61,093 nucleotides of DNA, from positions 1 to 61,093 of the forward strand of contig CAZGQG010000008.1 in NCBI GenBank assembly GCA_964527205.1, written 5' to 3'. The notes beneath the pieces were generated by a model. That model was not told where the DNA came from and ran no database searches. It saw nothing but the letters and a program-made list of their open reading frames with translations. The stretch's first letter is position 1; the number at the start of each line of letters is the position of its first letter. Position numbers and translations under genes: made by a program. Shown in pieces: positions 36,597 to 45,393 of this stretch. Origin of the DNA: JARICQ01 sp964527205. Its GTDB lineage: Bacteria; Bacillota; Clostridia; Tissierellales; Tissierellaceae.

Positions 36597-36625
36597 TTGA
36601 CAATTATCTGTCAACTCTATATAAT
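36597..36625 (+). promoter_or_regulatory. Consensus promoter of the DUF3798 ABC operon with overlapping palindrome
   Basis: TTGACA (36597-36602), 17-bp spacer, TATAAT (36620-36625). TTGACA-ATTATC-TGTCAA (36597-36614) is a perfect inverted repeat over the -35, which would suit a repressor. Leader then has a TGATTTA/TAAATCA hairpin (36639-36659). Confidence 0.75.
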
Positions 36626-36706
36626 TATCTTATGTTAGTGATTTATCACAGTAAATCATTAGTCGACTCCTATGGGGTTAGACAGAAAATTAAAAGGGGG
36701 AGCGTT

Positions 36707-37837
36707 ATGAAAAAATTATTAGTATTTTTGTTAGTTGCTACAATGTTATTTACAACAGTAGCATGCACAACTGAAGATGATTCAGGTTCTGCTGATGTGG
36801 ATGCTGATTACAAGATAGGTATTGTTACAGGAACAGTATCTCAAGGTGAAGAAGAATTCAACGCAGCAAAGCAAATGGTAGATAAGTATGGGGATATGAT
36901 CGAACACGTTACATATCCAGATAACTTTGGTAAAGAAGTAGAGACTACAATTTCACAGGTTGCAAGTCTTGCATCTGACCCAGCTGTTAAAGCAATAGTG
37001 TTTGTTCAAGCAGTACCAGGAGCAGCAGCTTCTATAGATAAGGTAAGAGAAACTAGAGATGACATACTATTTGTACTAGGTGTCCCTCATGAAGACCCAG
37101 ATGTTATAGCTGCTCGTGCAGATATAGCACTTGAGTTAAACCAACTTCAACGTGGTGTTGACATTATGCACACTGCAAAAGACATGGGAGCTGAAACTTT
37201 TGTACACTATTCATTCCCAAGACACATGTCCTATGAACTTCTTTCAGCTAGAAGAGATGTTTTAAAGGATACTGCTGAAGAATTAGGAATCGAGTTTGTT
37301 GAAGTAGACGCACCAGACCCAACAGGAGACGCTGGTACACCAGGTACACAGCAGTTTATCCTAGAAAACGTTCCACAACAAGTAGAAAAATATGGTGTGG
37401 ATACTGCATTCTTTGGTACTAACTGTAGTATGATGGAACCTTTAATCAAGCAGTGCTTAGAATACGGAGCAATTTTCCCTGAGCAGTGTTGTCCATCTCC
37501 ATATCATGGATATCCAGGTGCTTTAGGAATTGAAATACCTGAAGACAAGGCTGGAGACTTAGACTTCTTAGCAGAGCAAGTATCTGCAAAGATTGCTGAA
37601 AAAGGTGGAACTGGTAGATTTGGTACTTGGACTAAGCCAGCAAACGTAGCTATGATAGATGCAGGAGTAGAATATTCTAGAGCATTTATTGAAGGAAACA
37701 TTGAGAGATTAGATGTTGACGCTATGACTAAGTATATGAAGGAAGCTACAAATGATACAACCGATGATGTTAAACTAGAAAAATTTGAAAACTATGACAA
37801 CTTTATATTATTTGTACTAGGAACTCAAATATTCTAA
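36707..37837 (+). CDS. DUF3798 family substrate-binding lipoprotein (ABC transporter)
   Basis: 376 residues. Signal peptide with lipobox TTVACTTEDD (Cys about 20), then the opening YKIGIVTGTVSQGEEEF and blocks HVTYPDNFGKE, AIVFVQAVPGAAAS, TFVHYSFPRHMSYELL, FGTNCSMMEPL and GYPGALGIEIPE, which fit the DUF3798 family, relatives of periplasmic sugar-binding/BMP proteins. A Cys-Cys pair (EQCCPSPY) stands out. I start at 36707, where AAAGGGGGAG is upstream. First of a four-gene operon with ATPase and two permeases. Ligand unknown. Confidence 0.9.
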   Translation: MKKLLVFLLVATMLFTTVACTTEDDSGSADVDADYKIGIVTGTVSQGEEEFNAAKQMVDKYGDMIEHVTYPDNFGKEVETTISQVASLASDPAVKAIVFVQAVPGAAASIDKVRETRDDILFVLGVPHEDPDVIAARADIALELNQLQRGVDIMHTAKDMGAETFVHYSFPRHMSYELLSARRDVLKDTAEELGIEFVEVDAPDPTGDAGTPGTQQFILENVPQQVEKYGVDTAFFGTNCSMMEPLIKQCLEYGAIFPEQCCPSPYHGYPGALGIEIPEDKAGDLDFLAEQVSAKIAEKGGTGRFGTWTKPANVAMIDAGVEYSRAFIEGNIERLDVDAMTKYMKEATNDTTDDVKLEKFENYDNFILFVLGTQIF

Positions 37838-37869
37838 AAACCATAAATAATTAAATATGACAAATAAAG

Positions 37870-37903
37870 AATAGGAGGAGTCGGAAATCGGCTCCCTTCT
37901 ATT
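37870..37903 (+). other. Intercistronic hairpin between binding protein and ATPase genes
   Basis: AATAG-GGAG-CG stem segments pair with CG-CTCC-CTATT. No T-run follows, so it is more likely an mRNA-stabilising or partial-termination hairpin that keeps binding protein in excess over the membrane parts. Confidence 0.55.
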
Positions 37904-37923
37904 TATATTAAAGGAGGTAAAAC

Positions 37924-39507
37924 ATGACCTTACTCCAACTTAAGAATATTTCAAAGTTTTATGGAGAAAATCAGGTATTAAAGGATATTACTATTAATAT
38001 TAAAAGAGGAGAAATCCATGGTTTAGTTGGTGAAAATGGAGCTGGAAAATCTACACTTATGAATATTATGTTTGGTATGCCAGTTATACATTCTACAGGA
38101 GGCTATGAAGGAGAAATGATCCTTGATGGTGAGGTCTTTAATCCTAAGACTCCTATGGAGGCAATGGATTTAGGTATTGGAATGGTACATCAGGAGTTTA
38201 TGCTTATTCCTGGCTTTACTATTACAGAAAACATAAAGCTCAATAGGGAAAGCACCAAGCCTACATTACTTAGCAAGGTCTTTGGACCTAAACTTGAAAA
38301 ATTAGATATGAATAAAATGCGTGAGGATTCAAAGAAAGCCTTAAAAAATCTTCACATGGATATAGATGAGTACCTACCAGTGGCAGGCCTACCTGTTGGT
38401 TATATGCAGTTTATAGAGATTGCAAGGGAAATAGATAAGTCTAATCTAAAACTTTTAATCCTAGATGAGCCAACAGCTGTACTAACAGAATCTGAAGCTG
38501 ATAGGTTTTTAGAGGTAATACAAGAATTAACTGATATGGGAATAGCAATGCTATTTATCTCCCATAGATTAAATGAAATAAAAACTGTAACAGATTCTCT
38601 TACTATTCTAAGAGATGGTGGACTTGTGGATTCAGTAGAAACCAAGAATATGACCATAGTTCAAATGGCCAAGGCCATGGTGGGAAGAGATATAGAGGCC
38701 TCCCAGACAGAAGCAAAGGATATGGATGATGACTTAGAAACCTATATCCGTCTAGAAAATTTTACAGTTAATATGCCAGGAGAAAAAATAAGAGCAATTG
38801 ATCTGGACATTAAAAAAGGTGAGATCCTAGGTATTGGAGGTCTGGCAGGTCAGGGAAAAATTGGACTGGCCAACGGTATAATGGGTCTATACCCTACTAA
38901 GGGAAAGATTTTAAAGGACGGAAATGAAATGCCCCTAAATAATCCTAGGGAAATGCTAAAGGAAAGGGTCGCCTTCCTCTCTGAGGATAGAAAAGGTGTT
39001 GGTCTACTCCTAGATGATCCAATAGATTTAAATATTGCCTTTACTTCTCTTGAGATAAATGAGAAGTTCATAAGAAAAATCGGACCTTTAAAAATGGTTA
39101 ATAATAAAGAAATTAGAGAACATGGGGATCAAATGATCAAGGACCTAGACATTAGATGTACTGGTCCAAACCAAGATACAAGATACTTATCTGGTGGAAA
39201 TCAGCAAAAGGTTTGTATTGCTCGTGCCCTTACCTTAGAGCCTGAGCTTCTTATGGTTTCTGAACCTACCCGTGGTATAGATATAGGTGCAAAGAACCTA
39301 GTATTAAATACCCTAGTAGATTTAAATCAAAAAAATAATACAACTATAATAATTACCTCCAGTGAACTGGCTGAGCTTAGACAAGTTGCAGATAGGATTG
39401 TAATTATTTCAGAAGGTAAGGTCCATTCTATCCTTTCACCTAATGAATCAGATGAAATATTTGGTCTAGCAATGGCTGGAGAAGATATAGAAAAGGTGGT
39501 GGAGTAA
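37924..39507 (+). CDS. ABC transporter ATPase, two nucleotide-binding domains
   Basis: 527 residues, RbsA/NupO type. First domain: Walker A GENGAGKSTLMN, Q-loop VHQEFMLIPG, Walker B LLILDEPTAVLTESEADR, with an unusual signature LPVGYMQFIEIAREI in place of LSxGxxQ. Second domain: GGLAGQGKIGLANG replaces a true Walker A, as is common in this family, while the signature LSGGNQQKVCIARAL and MVSEPTRGIDIGAKN are good. One ATPase site therefore likely dominates. AGGAGG precedes the ATG; its TAA overlaps the next start (TAATG). Confidence 0.93.
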   Translation: MTLLQLKNISKFYGENQVLKDITINIKRGEIHGLVGENGAGKSTLMNIMFGMPVIHSTGGYEGEMILDGEVFNPKTPMEAMDLGIGMVHQEFMLIPGFTITENIKLNRESTKPTLLSKVFGPKLEKLDMNKMREDSKKALKNLHMDIDEYLPVAGLPVGYMQFIEIAREIDKSNLKLLILDEPTAVLTESEADRFLEVIQELTDMGIAMLFISHRLNEIKTVTDSLTILRDGGLVDSVETKNMTIVQMAKAMVGRDIEASQTEAKDMDDDLETYIRLENFTVNMPGEKIRAIDLDIKKGEILGIGGLAGQGKIGLANGIMGLYPTKGKILKDGNEMPLNNPREMLKERVAFLSEDRKGVGLLLDDPIDLNIAFTSLEINEKFIRKIGPLKMVNNKEIREHGDQMIKDLDIRCTGPNQDTRYLSGGNQQKVCIARALTLEPELLMVSEPTRGIDIGAKNLVLNTLVDLNQKNNTTIIITSSELAELRQVADRIVIISEGKVHSILSPNESDEIFGLAMAGEDIEKVVE

Positions 39508-40553
39508 TGGACATTAAAACGATTTATAGAAAAATAGGATTTCCTAGACTTATAATATCAACTTTTTTATTAATATTACTTATAGCTGCCAATGTACTAG
39601 GTATATCCAACAAAGAAATATGGGGTGGAGTACTTACTAGATTTGGTATGAACGCAATCTTAGTACTGGCAATGGTTCCTTCCATTCAATCCGGTATAGG
39701 AGTTAACTTTAACCTACCTATGGGAGTTATATTTGGACTTATAGGAGCCTTGGTTAGTATAGAAATGGGACTTACAGGATGGCTTAGTTTTGGTGTAGCC
39801 CTAGCAATTGCAATCCCATTAGCCGCAATAGCAGGATTTTTCTATGGCAAGATGTTAAATAGGGTTAAGGGCCAGGAAATGACTGTAGGTACTTATGTAG
39901 GATTTTCAGTAGTATCTCTTATGTGTATCTTCTGGTTGTTAGCACCTTTTAAAAGTGAAGAATTAGTTTGGCCTATGTCAGGTAAGGGTCTTAGGGTTAC
40001 ACTGTCAATGGAGTCTTCCATGGGTGGCCTCTTAGATAATTTTCTAAATCCTGAATGGTTGCCTAGTTGGATGCAGGTCATTCCAATTGGTTTAATTTTA
40101 TTCTTCGCCCTACTAGCCTTTATGGTATGGGCATTCTTTAGAACTAAAAGTGGTACTGCCATGAAGGTAGCTGGAAGTTCTGAAGCTTTTGCTACTTCAA
40201 ATGGAATAGATGTGGACAAGCAACGTATAAGAGGAATGATGATGTCAACTGTACTTGCTGCCATTGGTATCATAGTATACAGTCAGTCCTTTGGTTTCTT
40301 GCAATTATATACTGCCCCACTCTATGTTGCAATGCCAGCTGCTGCTGCCATCCTAATAGGTGGTGCTAGCCTACAAAGAGCAAGAATAATCCATGTAGTA
40401 ATAGGAACATTCCTATTCCAAGGTTTATTAGTAGTTGCTCTTCCTGTAATCAACTTGATCTCAGGTGGTAGTTTAGCAGAAATAATGAGGATTATAATAA
40501 GTAACGGAATCATTCTCTACGCATTAACTAGAAAGGCTGGTGACGCAATATGA
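39507..40553 (+). CDS. ABC transporter permease (BMP/sugar type), first
   Basis: 348 residues, about eight to ten membrane helices, with the EAA-like segment GSSEAFATSNGIDVDKQRIRG of BPD_transp_2 permeases and the MPAAAAILIGGASL helix. Start overlaps the ATPase stop by one base. Pairs with the next permease to form the membrane channel of the DUF3798 importer. Confidence 0.9.
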   Translation: MDIKTIYRKIGFPRLIISTFLLILLIAANVLGISNKEIWGGVLTRFGMNAILVLAMVPSIQSGIGVNFNLPMGVIFGLIGALVSIEMGLTGWLSFGVALAIAIPLAAIAGFFYGKMLNRVKGQEMTVGTYVGFSVVSLMCIFWLLAPFKSEELVWPMSGKGLRVTLSMESSMGGLLDNFLNPEWLPSWMQVIPIGLILFFALLAFMVWAFFRTKSGTAMKVAGSSEAFATSNGIDVDKQRIRGMMMSTVLAAIGIIVYSQSFGFLQLYTAPLYVAMPAAAAILIGGASLQRARIIHVVIGTFLFQGLLVVALPVINLISGGSLAEIMRIIISNGIILYALTRKAGDAI

Positions 40554-41584
40554 TGGTACCTATAGTCTTTGTTATAATTTGTGTAATTGCATTCTTTTTA
40601 TCAGGACTACCAATAAATTTTGTATTTAATGAAATAGTACTTAGACTTTCAAGAAACCTACTCCTAGTAATGTCACTTATAATACCGGTTATCTCAGGTA
40701 TGGGACTTAACTTTGGTATAGTACTGGGAGCTATGGCAGGACAAGCAGGTTTAATATTTATTATGAACTATAAGATAGGTGGTATGGCTGGGATTTTATT
40801 AGCCCTTCTTATATCAACACCTGTTGCTATAGTTTTAGGTTATCTAACTGGAAGGATATTAAATAGGGCTAAGGGAAAAGAAATGATCACTTCAATGATC
40901 CTAGGTTTCTTTGCAAATGGTGTATATCAGCTAGTCTTTATTATAATGGCTGGTAGCCTTATACCCTTTAGTAATCCAGATATGCTAATGTCATCAGGGG
41001 TAGGTCTTAGAAATACCATAGACCTTAATATAATTAGAAGATCCCTAGACGATTTAGTATTTGGTGGAGTAACTAATATTCCAGTTGTTACATTTATAGT
41101 TATATTCCTATTCTTCATAGCCCTCTTCTTCTTCCTAAAGACAAAACTAGGACAGGAAATGAGAGCTGTAGGCCAGGATATGCATGTAGCAAGTATCTCA
41201 GGTATTAATGTAGACAGGACTAGAATCATATCAATAATTATCTCCACAGTCTTAGCTGCTTGGGGTCAAATAGTCTATCTACAGAACATGGGTACCTTAA
41301 ACACCTACAACAATCATGAGCAGGTTGGACTCTTTGCTGTTGCCGCCCTTTTAATCGGTGGAGCTTCAGTGGATAAGGCCTCCTGGAAGGAAGCCTTAAT
41401 TGGAACCTTCCTTTTCCACTTACTATTTATACTCTCTCCTCTAGCAGGAAGAAACCTAGTAGGTAATGCACAAATAGGAGAATACTTTAGGGTATTCGTA
41501 GCCTACGGAGTTATAGGCCTAGCCCTTGTACTTCATGCATGGGAAAAGAATAAGGCTAGATTACAGTTAACAGACCAACAATAA
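40550..41584 (+). CDS. ABC transporter permease (BMP/sugar type), second
   Basis: 344 residues, a paralogue of the first permease: TKLGQEMRAVGQDMHVASI, GINVDRTRIIS and ALLIGGASVDKASWKEA match the same positions. Its ATG overlaps the previous stop (ATGA), so translation is coupled. Two different permeases plus a two-domain ATPase plus a lipoprotein is the make-up of nucleoside/BMP importers such as NupNOPQ, which supports a small polar ligand but does not name it. Confidence 0.9.
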   Translation: MMVPIVFVIICVIAFFLSGLPINFVFNEIVLRLSRNLLLVMSLIIPVISGMGLNFGIVLGAMAGQAGLIFIMNYKIGGMAGILLALLISTPVAIVLGYLTGRILNRAKGKEMITSMILGFFANGVYQLVFIIMAGSLIPFSNPDMLMSSGVGLRNTIDLNIIRRSLDDLVFGGVTNIPVVTFIVIFLFFIALFFFLKTKLGQEMRAVGQDMHVASISGINVDRTRIISIIISTVLAAWGQIVYLQNMGTLNTYNNHEQVGLFAVAALLIGGASVDKASWKEALIGTFLFHLLFILSPLAGRNLVGNAQIGEYFRVFVAYGVIGLALVLHAWEKNKARLQLTDQQ

Positions 41585-41599
41585 TTTAATTTGAATCCT

Positions 41600-41634
41600 A
41601 GCTTCCAAGATCTGTGAGTCTTGGAAGCTTTTTT
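41600..41634 (+). terminator. Terminator of the DUF3798 operon
   Basis: AGCTTCCAAGA pairs with TCTTGGAAGCT around TCTGTGAG, followed by six T. Confidence 0.9.
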
Positions 41635-41742
41635 ATACTTATCTAAAATAATTTGACCAATATAGCTTGGATTTCTCCAGCTTTTAAAGCCCTCCAAGGC
41701 TTGGATTCTAGGGCTTTAGAACTTAAGAGAATCTTCTTTCTA

Positions 41743-41771
41743 TTGACAAAGCAGGATAAATTACATATAAT
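41743..41771 (+). promoter_or_regulatory. Consensus promoter of the Dpp-type operon
   Basis: TTGACA (41743-41748), 17 bp, TATAAT (41766-41771). Confidence 0.85.
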
Positions 41772-41777
41772 ATCTTT

Positions 41778-41921
41778 AATAGAAAGCTTTTACTACAGTA
41801 AACTGATTACAGTCTACCCTGTGTAAAGCTTCTAGCCTTATATAGAGTAATATTTTAATATTTAATTAATTTAAAAGTTGGGTTTCACTCAACTTTAAAT
41901 ATATTAAAAGGGGGAATTTAA
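41778..41921 (+). promoter_or_regulatory. Structured 5' leader of the Dpp-type operon
   Basis: About 144 bases. Hairpin at 41782-41832 (AAGCTTTTAC with GTAAAGCTT, ACAG with CTGT, inner ACTG with CAGT) and a second at 41874-41896 (AAAGTTG with CAACTTT) that ends about 17 bp before the GGGGG ribosome site. I do not recognise a known riboswitch. Confidence 0.45.
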
Positions 41922-43448
41922 ATGTTTAAGAGAAAAAAGAGTTTAATAGCTTTATCATTGATATTGGTATTAGCATTAACTCTATCAGCATGTACTGGTG
42001 TTGAGTCCAAGGATCCAGAGGTAGATCCATTGGTAATAGCCCAGGGAGCAGATCCTGCATCACTTGACCCACATGAGTCCAATGACCAACCTTCATCTAG
42101 AGTTAACAAGCAGATTTATGACACTTTAGTTGAATCTAATGAAGATATGGAATTAGAACCAGGTCTTGCTGAAAGTTGGGAACAAGTAGACGACATCACT
42201 TGGAAATTCAACTTAAGAGAAGACGTAACTTTCCACAATGGTGAACCATTAAAGGCAAGTGACGTTAAGTTCAGTTATGAAAGAATGATGGATTCTGCAG
42301 AGGTTGCCCATATAGTAGGTGCACTTGATTCTGTAGATACAGATGGAGACTATACTGTTCTTGTTACATTAAAAGAGCCATTTGGTCCTATACTAGCTCA
42401 CTTATCTCATACAGCAGCATCAATCTTTAGTGAAAAAGCTGTTACAGATGCTGGAGCTGACTATCACCTCAATCCAATCGGAACTGGCCCATACAAATAT
42501 GTAAGCCGTGATTCAGGAGATAAGGTTACTCTTGAAGCTTTCGAAGATTATTACAAAGGCGAAGCAGCTATAAAGAATCTTGTATTTAGAAATATTCCAG
42601 AGGGAACAAACAGGACTATAGGTTTAGAGACTGGTGAAGTTGATATAGCTTACGAAATTGAGCCTATTGACGTAGCAACAGTTAGGGATCACAAAAATCT
42701 AACCCTAGTTGAAGAACCATCCCTATCTACAGCATATATTGGTTTTAACCTTAATAAAGAGCCATTTACTGACGTAAAGGTTAGAAAAGCAATCAACCAT
42801 GCTATAGATGTAGAAGAAATAATAGACGTTGTACTTGAAGGTGCTGGTACAAAGGCTACTGGACCTATTAACGACAAGGTATTTGGATATAATACAGACC
42901 TAACAGGATATGACTATAACCCAGAAAAAGCTAGAGAATTATTAGCAGAAGCTGGATTTGAAGATGGATTCTCAACAACTATTTGGACAAATGATAACCC
43001 TGTAAGAATAAAAATTGCAGAAATCGTACTTGCTCATTTAGCTGATGTAGGAATTGACGCTACAATGGAAATTGTAGAGTGGGGTGCTTACCTTGAGAGA
43101 ACTTCCGCTGGTGAACACGACATGTTTATCCTAGGTTGGGTTGCAGTAACTGGTGACGCTGACTATGGTTTATATGCACTTTACCACAGTTCACAACATG
43201 GTGGAGCAGGAAACAGAACCTTCTATGACAATCCAGAAGTAGATGCATTGTTAGACCTAGGAAGAACCTTAGGAGATTTAGATGAGAGATTTGACGCTTA
43301 TGCACAAGCACAGCAATTAATCGTTGATGACGCACCACAAGTCTTCTTATATTTCCAAACTCAAAACGTTGGAATGCAAAACTATATAGACGGATTTAGA
43401 ATGCATCCAGCAGGACATCACAGAGCTTATCCAACAGTATTTAAGTAA
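41922..43448 (+). CDS. Peptide ABC transporter substrate-binding lipoprotein (SBP_bac_5)
   Basis: 508 residues, DppA/OppA family. Signal peptide with lipobox LSACTGVE (Cys about 24); LVIAQGADPASLDPHES, VTFHNGEPLKASDVKFSYERM, ADYHLNPIGTGPYKYV and FTDVKVRKAINHAIDVEEI are the standard SBP_bac_5 blocks. Most like dipeptide/glutathione binding proteins. First gene of SBP-permease-permease-ATPase-ATPase. A hairpin without strong T-run follows. Confidence 0.93.
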   Translation: MFKRKKSLIALSLILVLALTLSACTGVESKDPEVDPLVIAQGADPASLDPHESNDQPSSRVNKQIYDTLVESNEDMELEPGLAESWEQVDDITWKFNLREDVTFHNGEPLKASDVKFSYERMMDSAEVAHIVGALDSVDTDGDYTVLVTLKEPFGPILAHLSHTAASIFSEKAVTDAGADYHLNPIGTGPYKYVSRDSGDKVTLEAFEDYYKGEAAIKNLVFRNIPEGTNRTIGLETGEVDIAYEIEPIDVATVRDHKNLTLVEEPSLSTAYIGFNLNKEPFTDVKVRKAINHAIDVEEIIDVVLEGAGTKATGPINDKVFGYNTDLTGYDYNPEKARELLAEAGFEDGFSTTIWTNDNPVRIKIAEIVLAHLADVGIDATMEIVEWGAYLERTSAGEHDMFILGWVAVTGDADYGLYALYHSSQHGGAGNRTFYDNPEVDALLDLGRTLGDLDERFDAYAQAQQLIVDDAPQVFLYFQTQNVGMQNYIDGFRMHPAGHHRAYPTVFK

Positions 43449-43460
43449 TAATAATATAAT

Positions 43461-43488
43461 AAAGGTCCTTCAGATTTGAAGGGCCTTT
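43461..43488 (+). other. Intercistronic hairpin after the Dpp-type binding protein gene
   Basis: AAAGGTCCTTCA pairs with TGAAGGGCCTTT around GATT (one G-U). T-run is weak (ATTACTAATT), so it is likely a partial terminator or stabiliser giving more binding protein than permease. Confidence 0.6.
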
Positions 43489-43535
43489 ATTACTAATTAA
43501 ATGCCACATATCTATTAAAGATTGGAGGAATAATT

Positions 43536-44462
43536 ATGCATAAGTATATTATCAAAAGATTATTATATTTAATACCAGTAATAATAGGAGTTACCTTTAT
43601 TGTATTTACAATAATGCACTTTACTCCTGGAGATCCAGCCCAGTTAATACTTGGAGAAAGTGCACCTCAACCTGCAATTGACAAATTAAGAGAAGATATG
43701 GGACTAAATGACCCCTTTCTTATTCAGTATTTTAATTTCTTAAAAAATGCAGTTAAGGGTGATTTTGGTACTTCCTATACCACCAAGGTAGCAGTTTTCG
43801 ATGAAGTATTTTCAAGATTCCCAGCCACACTGAAATTAACTATTGCGGGAATGCTCATAGCCATAGTCATAGGTATACCCGTGGGTATAATCTCCGCTAC
43901 CAAGCAGTATAGTATTACAGACAATGTCACCATGGTACTGGCCCTCTTAGGAGTTTCCATGCCTAACTTCTGGCTAGGACTCATGCTTATACTCCTATTC
44001 TCAGTAAAACTTGGGGTCTTGCCCTCTGGAGGAGATACTGGCCTCTTAAGTTTAATACTGCCAGCCATTACACTGGGTACAAGTGTTGCAGCTATAATTA
44101 CACGTATGACCCGTTCTTCTATGCTGGAGGTTGTAAGACAGGATTACATAAGGACAGCTAGGGCTAAGGGTGTACCAGAAAAAGATGTTATCAATAAGCA
44201 CGCTTTAAAGAACGCACTAATACCAATAGTTACAGTTATAGGTCTACAGTTTGGTTACCTACTAGGTGGAGCTGTTTTGACAGAAACAGTATTCTCTTGG
44301 CCTGGAATAGGAAGACTTATGGTTGAGGCTATTAGAAAGAAGGATACCCCTATTGTATTGGCATCTGTAGTCTTCTTGTCAATAACCTTTAGTGTGGTAA
44401 ACCTATTTATTGATATTTTATATGCTTATTTAGATCCAAGAATAAAATCACAATACGAATAA
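43536..44462 (+). CDS. Peptide ABC transporter permease, DppB type
   Basis: 308 residues, six membrane helices. Begins MHKYIIKRLLYLIPVIIGVTF, contains IMHFTPGDPAQLIL and the EAA loop VRQDYIRTARAKGVPEKDVINKHALKNALIPIV. C-terminus LDPRIKSQYE is typical. AGGAGG is upstream of the ATG. Confidence 0.95.
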   Translation: MHKYIIKRLLYLIPVIIGVTFIVFTIMHFTPGDPAQLILGESAPQPAIDKLREDMGLNDPFLIQYFNFLKNAVKGDFGTSYTTKVAVFDEVFSRFPATLKLTIAGMLIAIVIGIPVGIISATKQYSITDNVTMVLALLGVSMPNFWLGLMLILLFSVKLGVLPSGGDTGLLSLILPAITLGTSVAAIITRMTRSSMLEVVRQDYIRTARAKGVPEKDVINKHALKNALIPIVTVIGLQFGYLLGGAVLTETVFSWPGIGRLMVEAIRKKDTPIVLASVVFLSITFSVVNLFIDILYAYLDPRIKSQYE

Positions 44463-44481
44463 GATGCTAAGGAGGTAAGAC

Positions 44482-45378
44482 ATGGAAGACAAGAATGTTA
44501 TTGAAACTACAGAAATAAAAACTAAGAAAAGAAGAAGTCAAACAGGAGAAGTTTGGCGTAGATTAAAGCAAAATAAAATGGCCATGGTTGGTTTGGCTCT
44601 ACTGGCTATACTAGTACTACTGGCTCTTTTTGCCAATGTAATAGCAGATTATAATGATGTAGCTATAAAGCAAAACACAGAAATAAGAAGAGAAGGCCCT
44701 AGTGCAGATCACTGGATGGGAACAGACCATTTAGGTAGGGATATCTTTGCAAGAATTATTCACGGTTCTAGAGTTTCCCTAATGGTAGGTTTTGTAGCCG
44801 TTGGCCTTGCCCTAATTGTAGGAGGTGTTCTAGGAGCAATTGCAGGTTTCTATGGTGGCCGGATAGATAATACCATCATGAGGATAATGGACGTTTTCCT
44901 AGCCATACCAAGTATACTCCTTGCTATTGCAATAGTTTCTGCCCTAGGTGGAAATCTATTTAATCTTATGATAGCAGTAGGTATATCTTCTATACCACAG
45001 TATGCTAGGATTGTAAGGGCTTCTGTCCTAACTGTAAAAGACGAAGAATTTATTGAAGCAGCAAGAGCTATTGGAGCTAGTGACTCAAGAATAATAAGAA
45101 AACATATTATTCCTAATGCCCTGGCACCGGTAATAGTTCAGGGAACCTTGGGAGTAGCAAGTGCTATCCTATCTACATCAGGACTGGCATTTATAGGGCT
45201 TGGAATTCCAAAGCCACAACCAGAATGGGGAGCTATGCTTTCTGATGGTAGGGAGTTCTTAAGACATGCTCCACATATCACTACATTCCCAGGAATTGCA
45301 ATTATGATTACTATACTATCTTTAAATCTATTGGGTGACGGCTTAAGAGATGCTTTAGACCCAAGGTTAAAACAGTAA
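44482..45378 (+). CDS. Peptide ABC transporter permease, DppC type
   Basis: 298 residues. OppC-like N-terminal stretch WRRLKQNKMAMVGLALLAI, then GTDHLGRDIFARIIHGSR, and the EAA loop VKDEEFIEAARAIGASDSRIIRKHIIPNALAPVI; ends GDGLRDALDPRLKQ. Forms the channel with the DppB-type permease. Confidence 0.95.
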   Translation: MEDKNVIETTEIKTKKRRSQTGEVWRRLKQNKMAMVGLALLAILVLLALFANVIADYNDVAIKQNTEIRREGPSADHWMGTDHLGRDIFARIIHGSRVSLMVGFVAVGLALIVGGVLGAIAGFYGGRIDNTIMRIMDVFLAIPSILLAIAIVSALGGNLFNLMIAVGISSIPQYARIVRASVLTVKDEEFIEAARAIGASDSRIIRKHIIPNALAPVIVQGTLGVASAILSTSGLAFIGLGIPKPQPEWGAMLSDGREFLRHAPHITTFPGIAIMITILSLNLLGDGLRDALDPRLKQ

Positions 45379-45393
45379 AGGAGGCAATATAAT

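Larger units (their letters stand above)
36127..36706. promoter_or_regulatory. 580-bp intergenic region between hpf and the DUF3798 operon
   Basis: The part next to hpf (about 36127-36280) may hold its promoter but nothing strong is visible. The middle holds DnaA-box-like sequences, and from 36597 there is a consensus promoter and a short leader for the ABC operon. No reading frame with a ribosome site is present; the frame opening at 36521 is only an upstream extension of the lipoprotein gene. Confidence 0.55.

Noticed and set aside
36521..36706. Long N-terminal extension of the DUF3798 lipoprotein
   Set aside because: It overlaps the consensus promoter, lacks a ribosome site and would bury the signal peptide.
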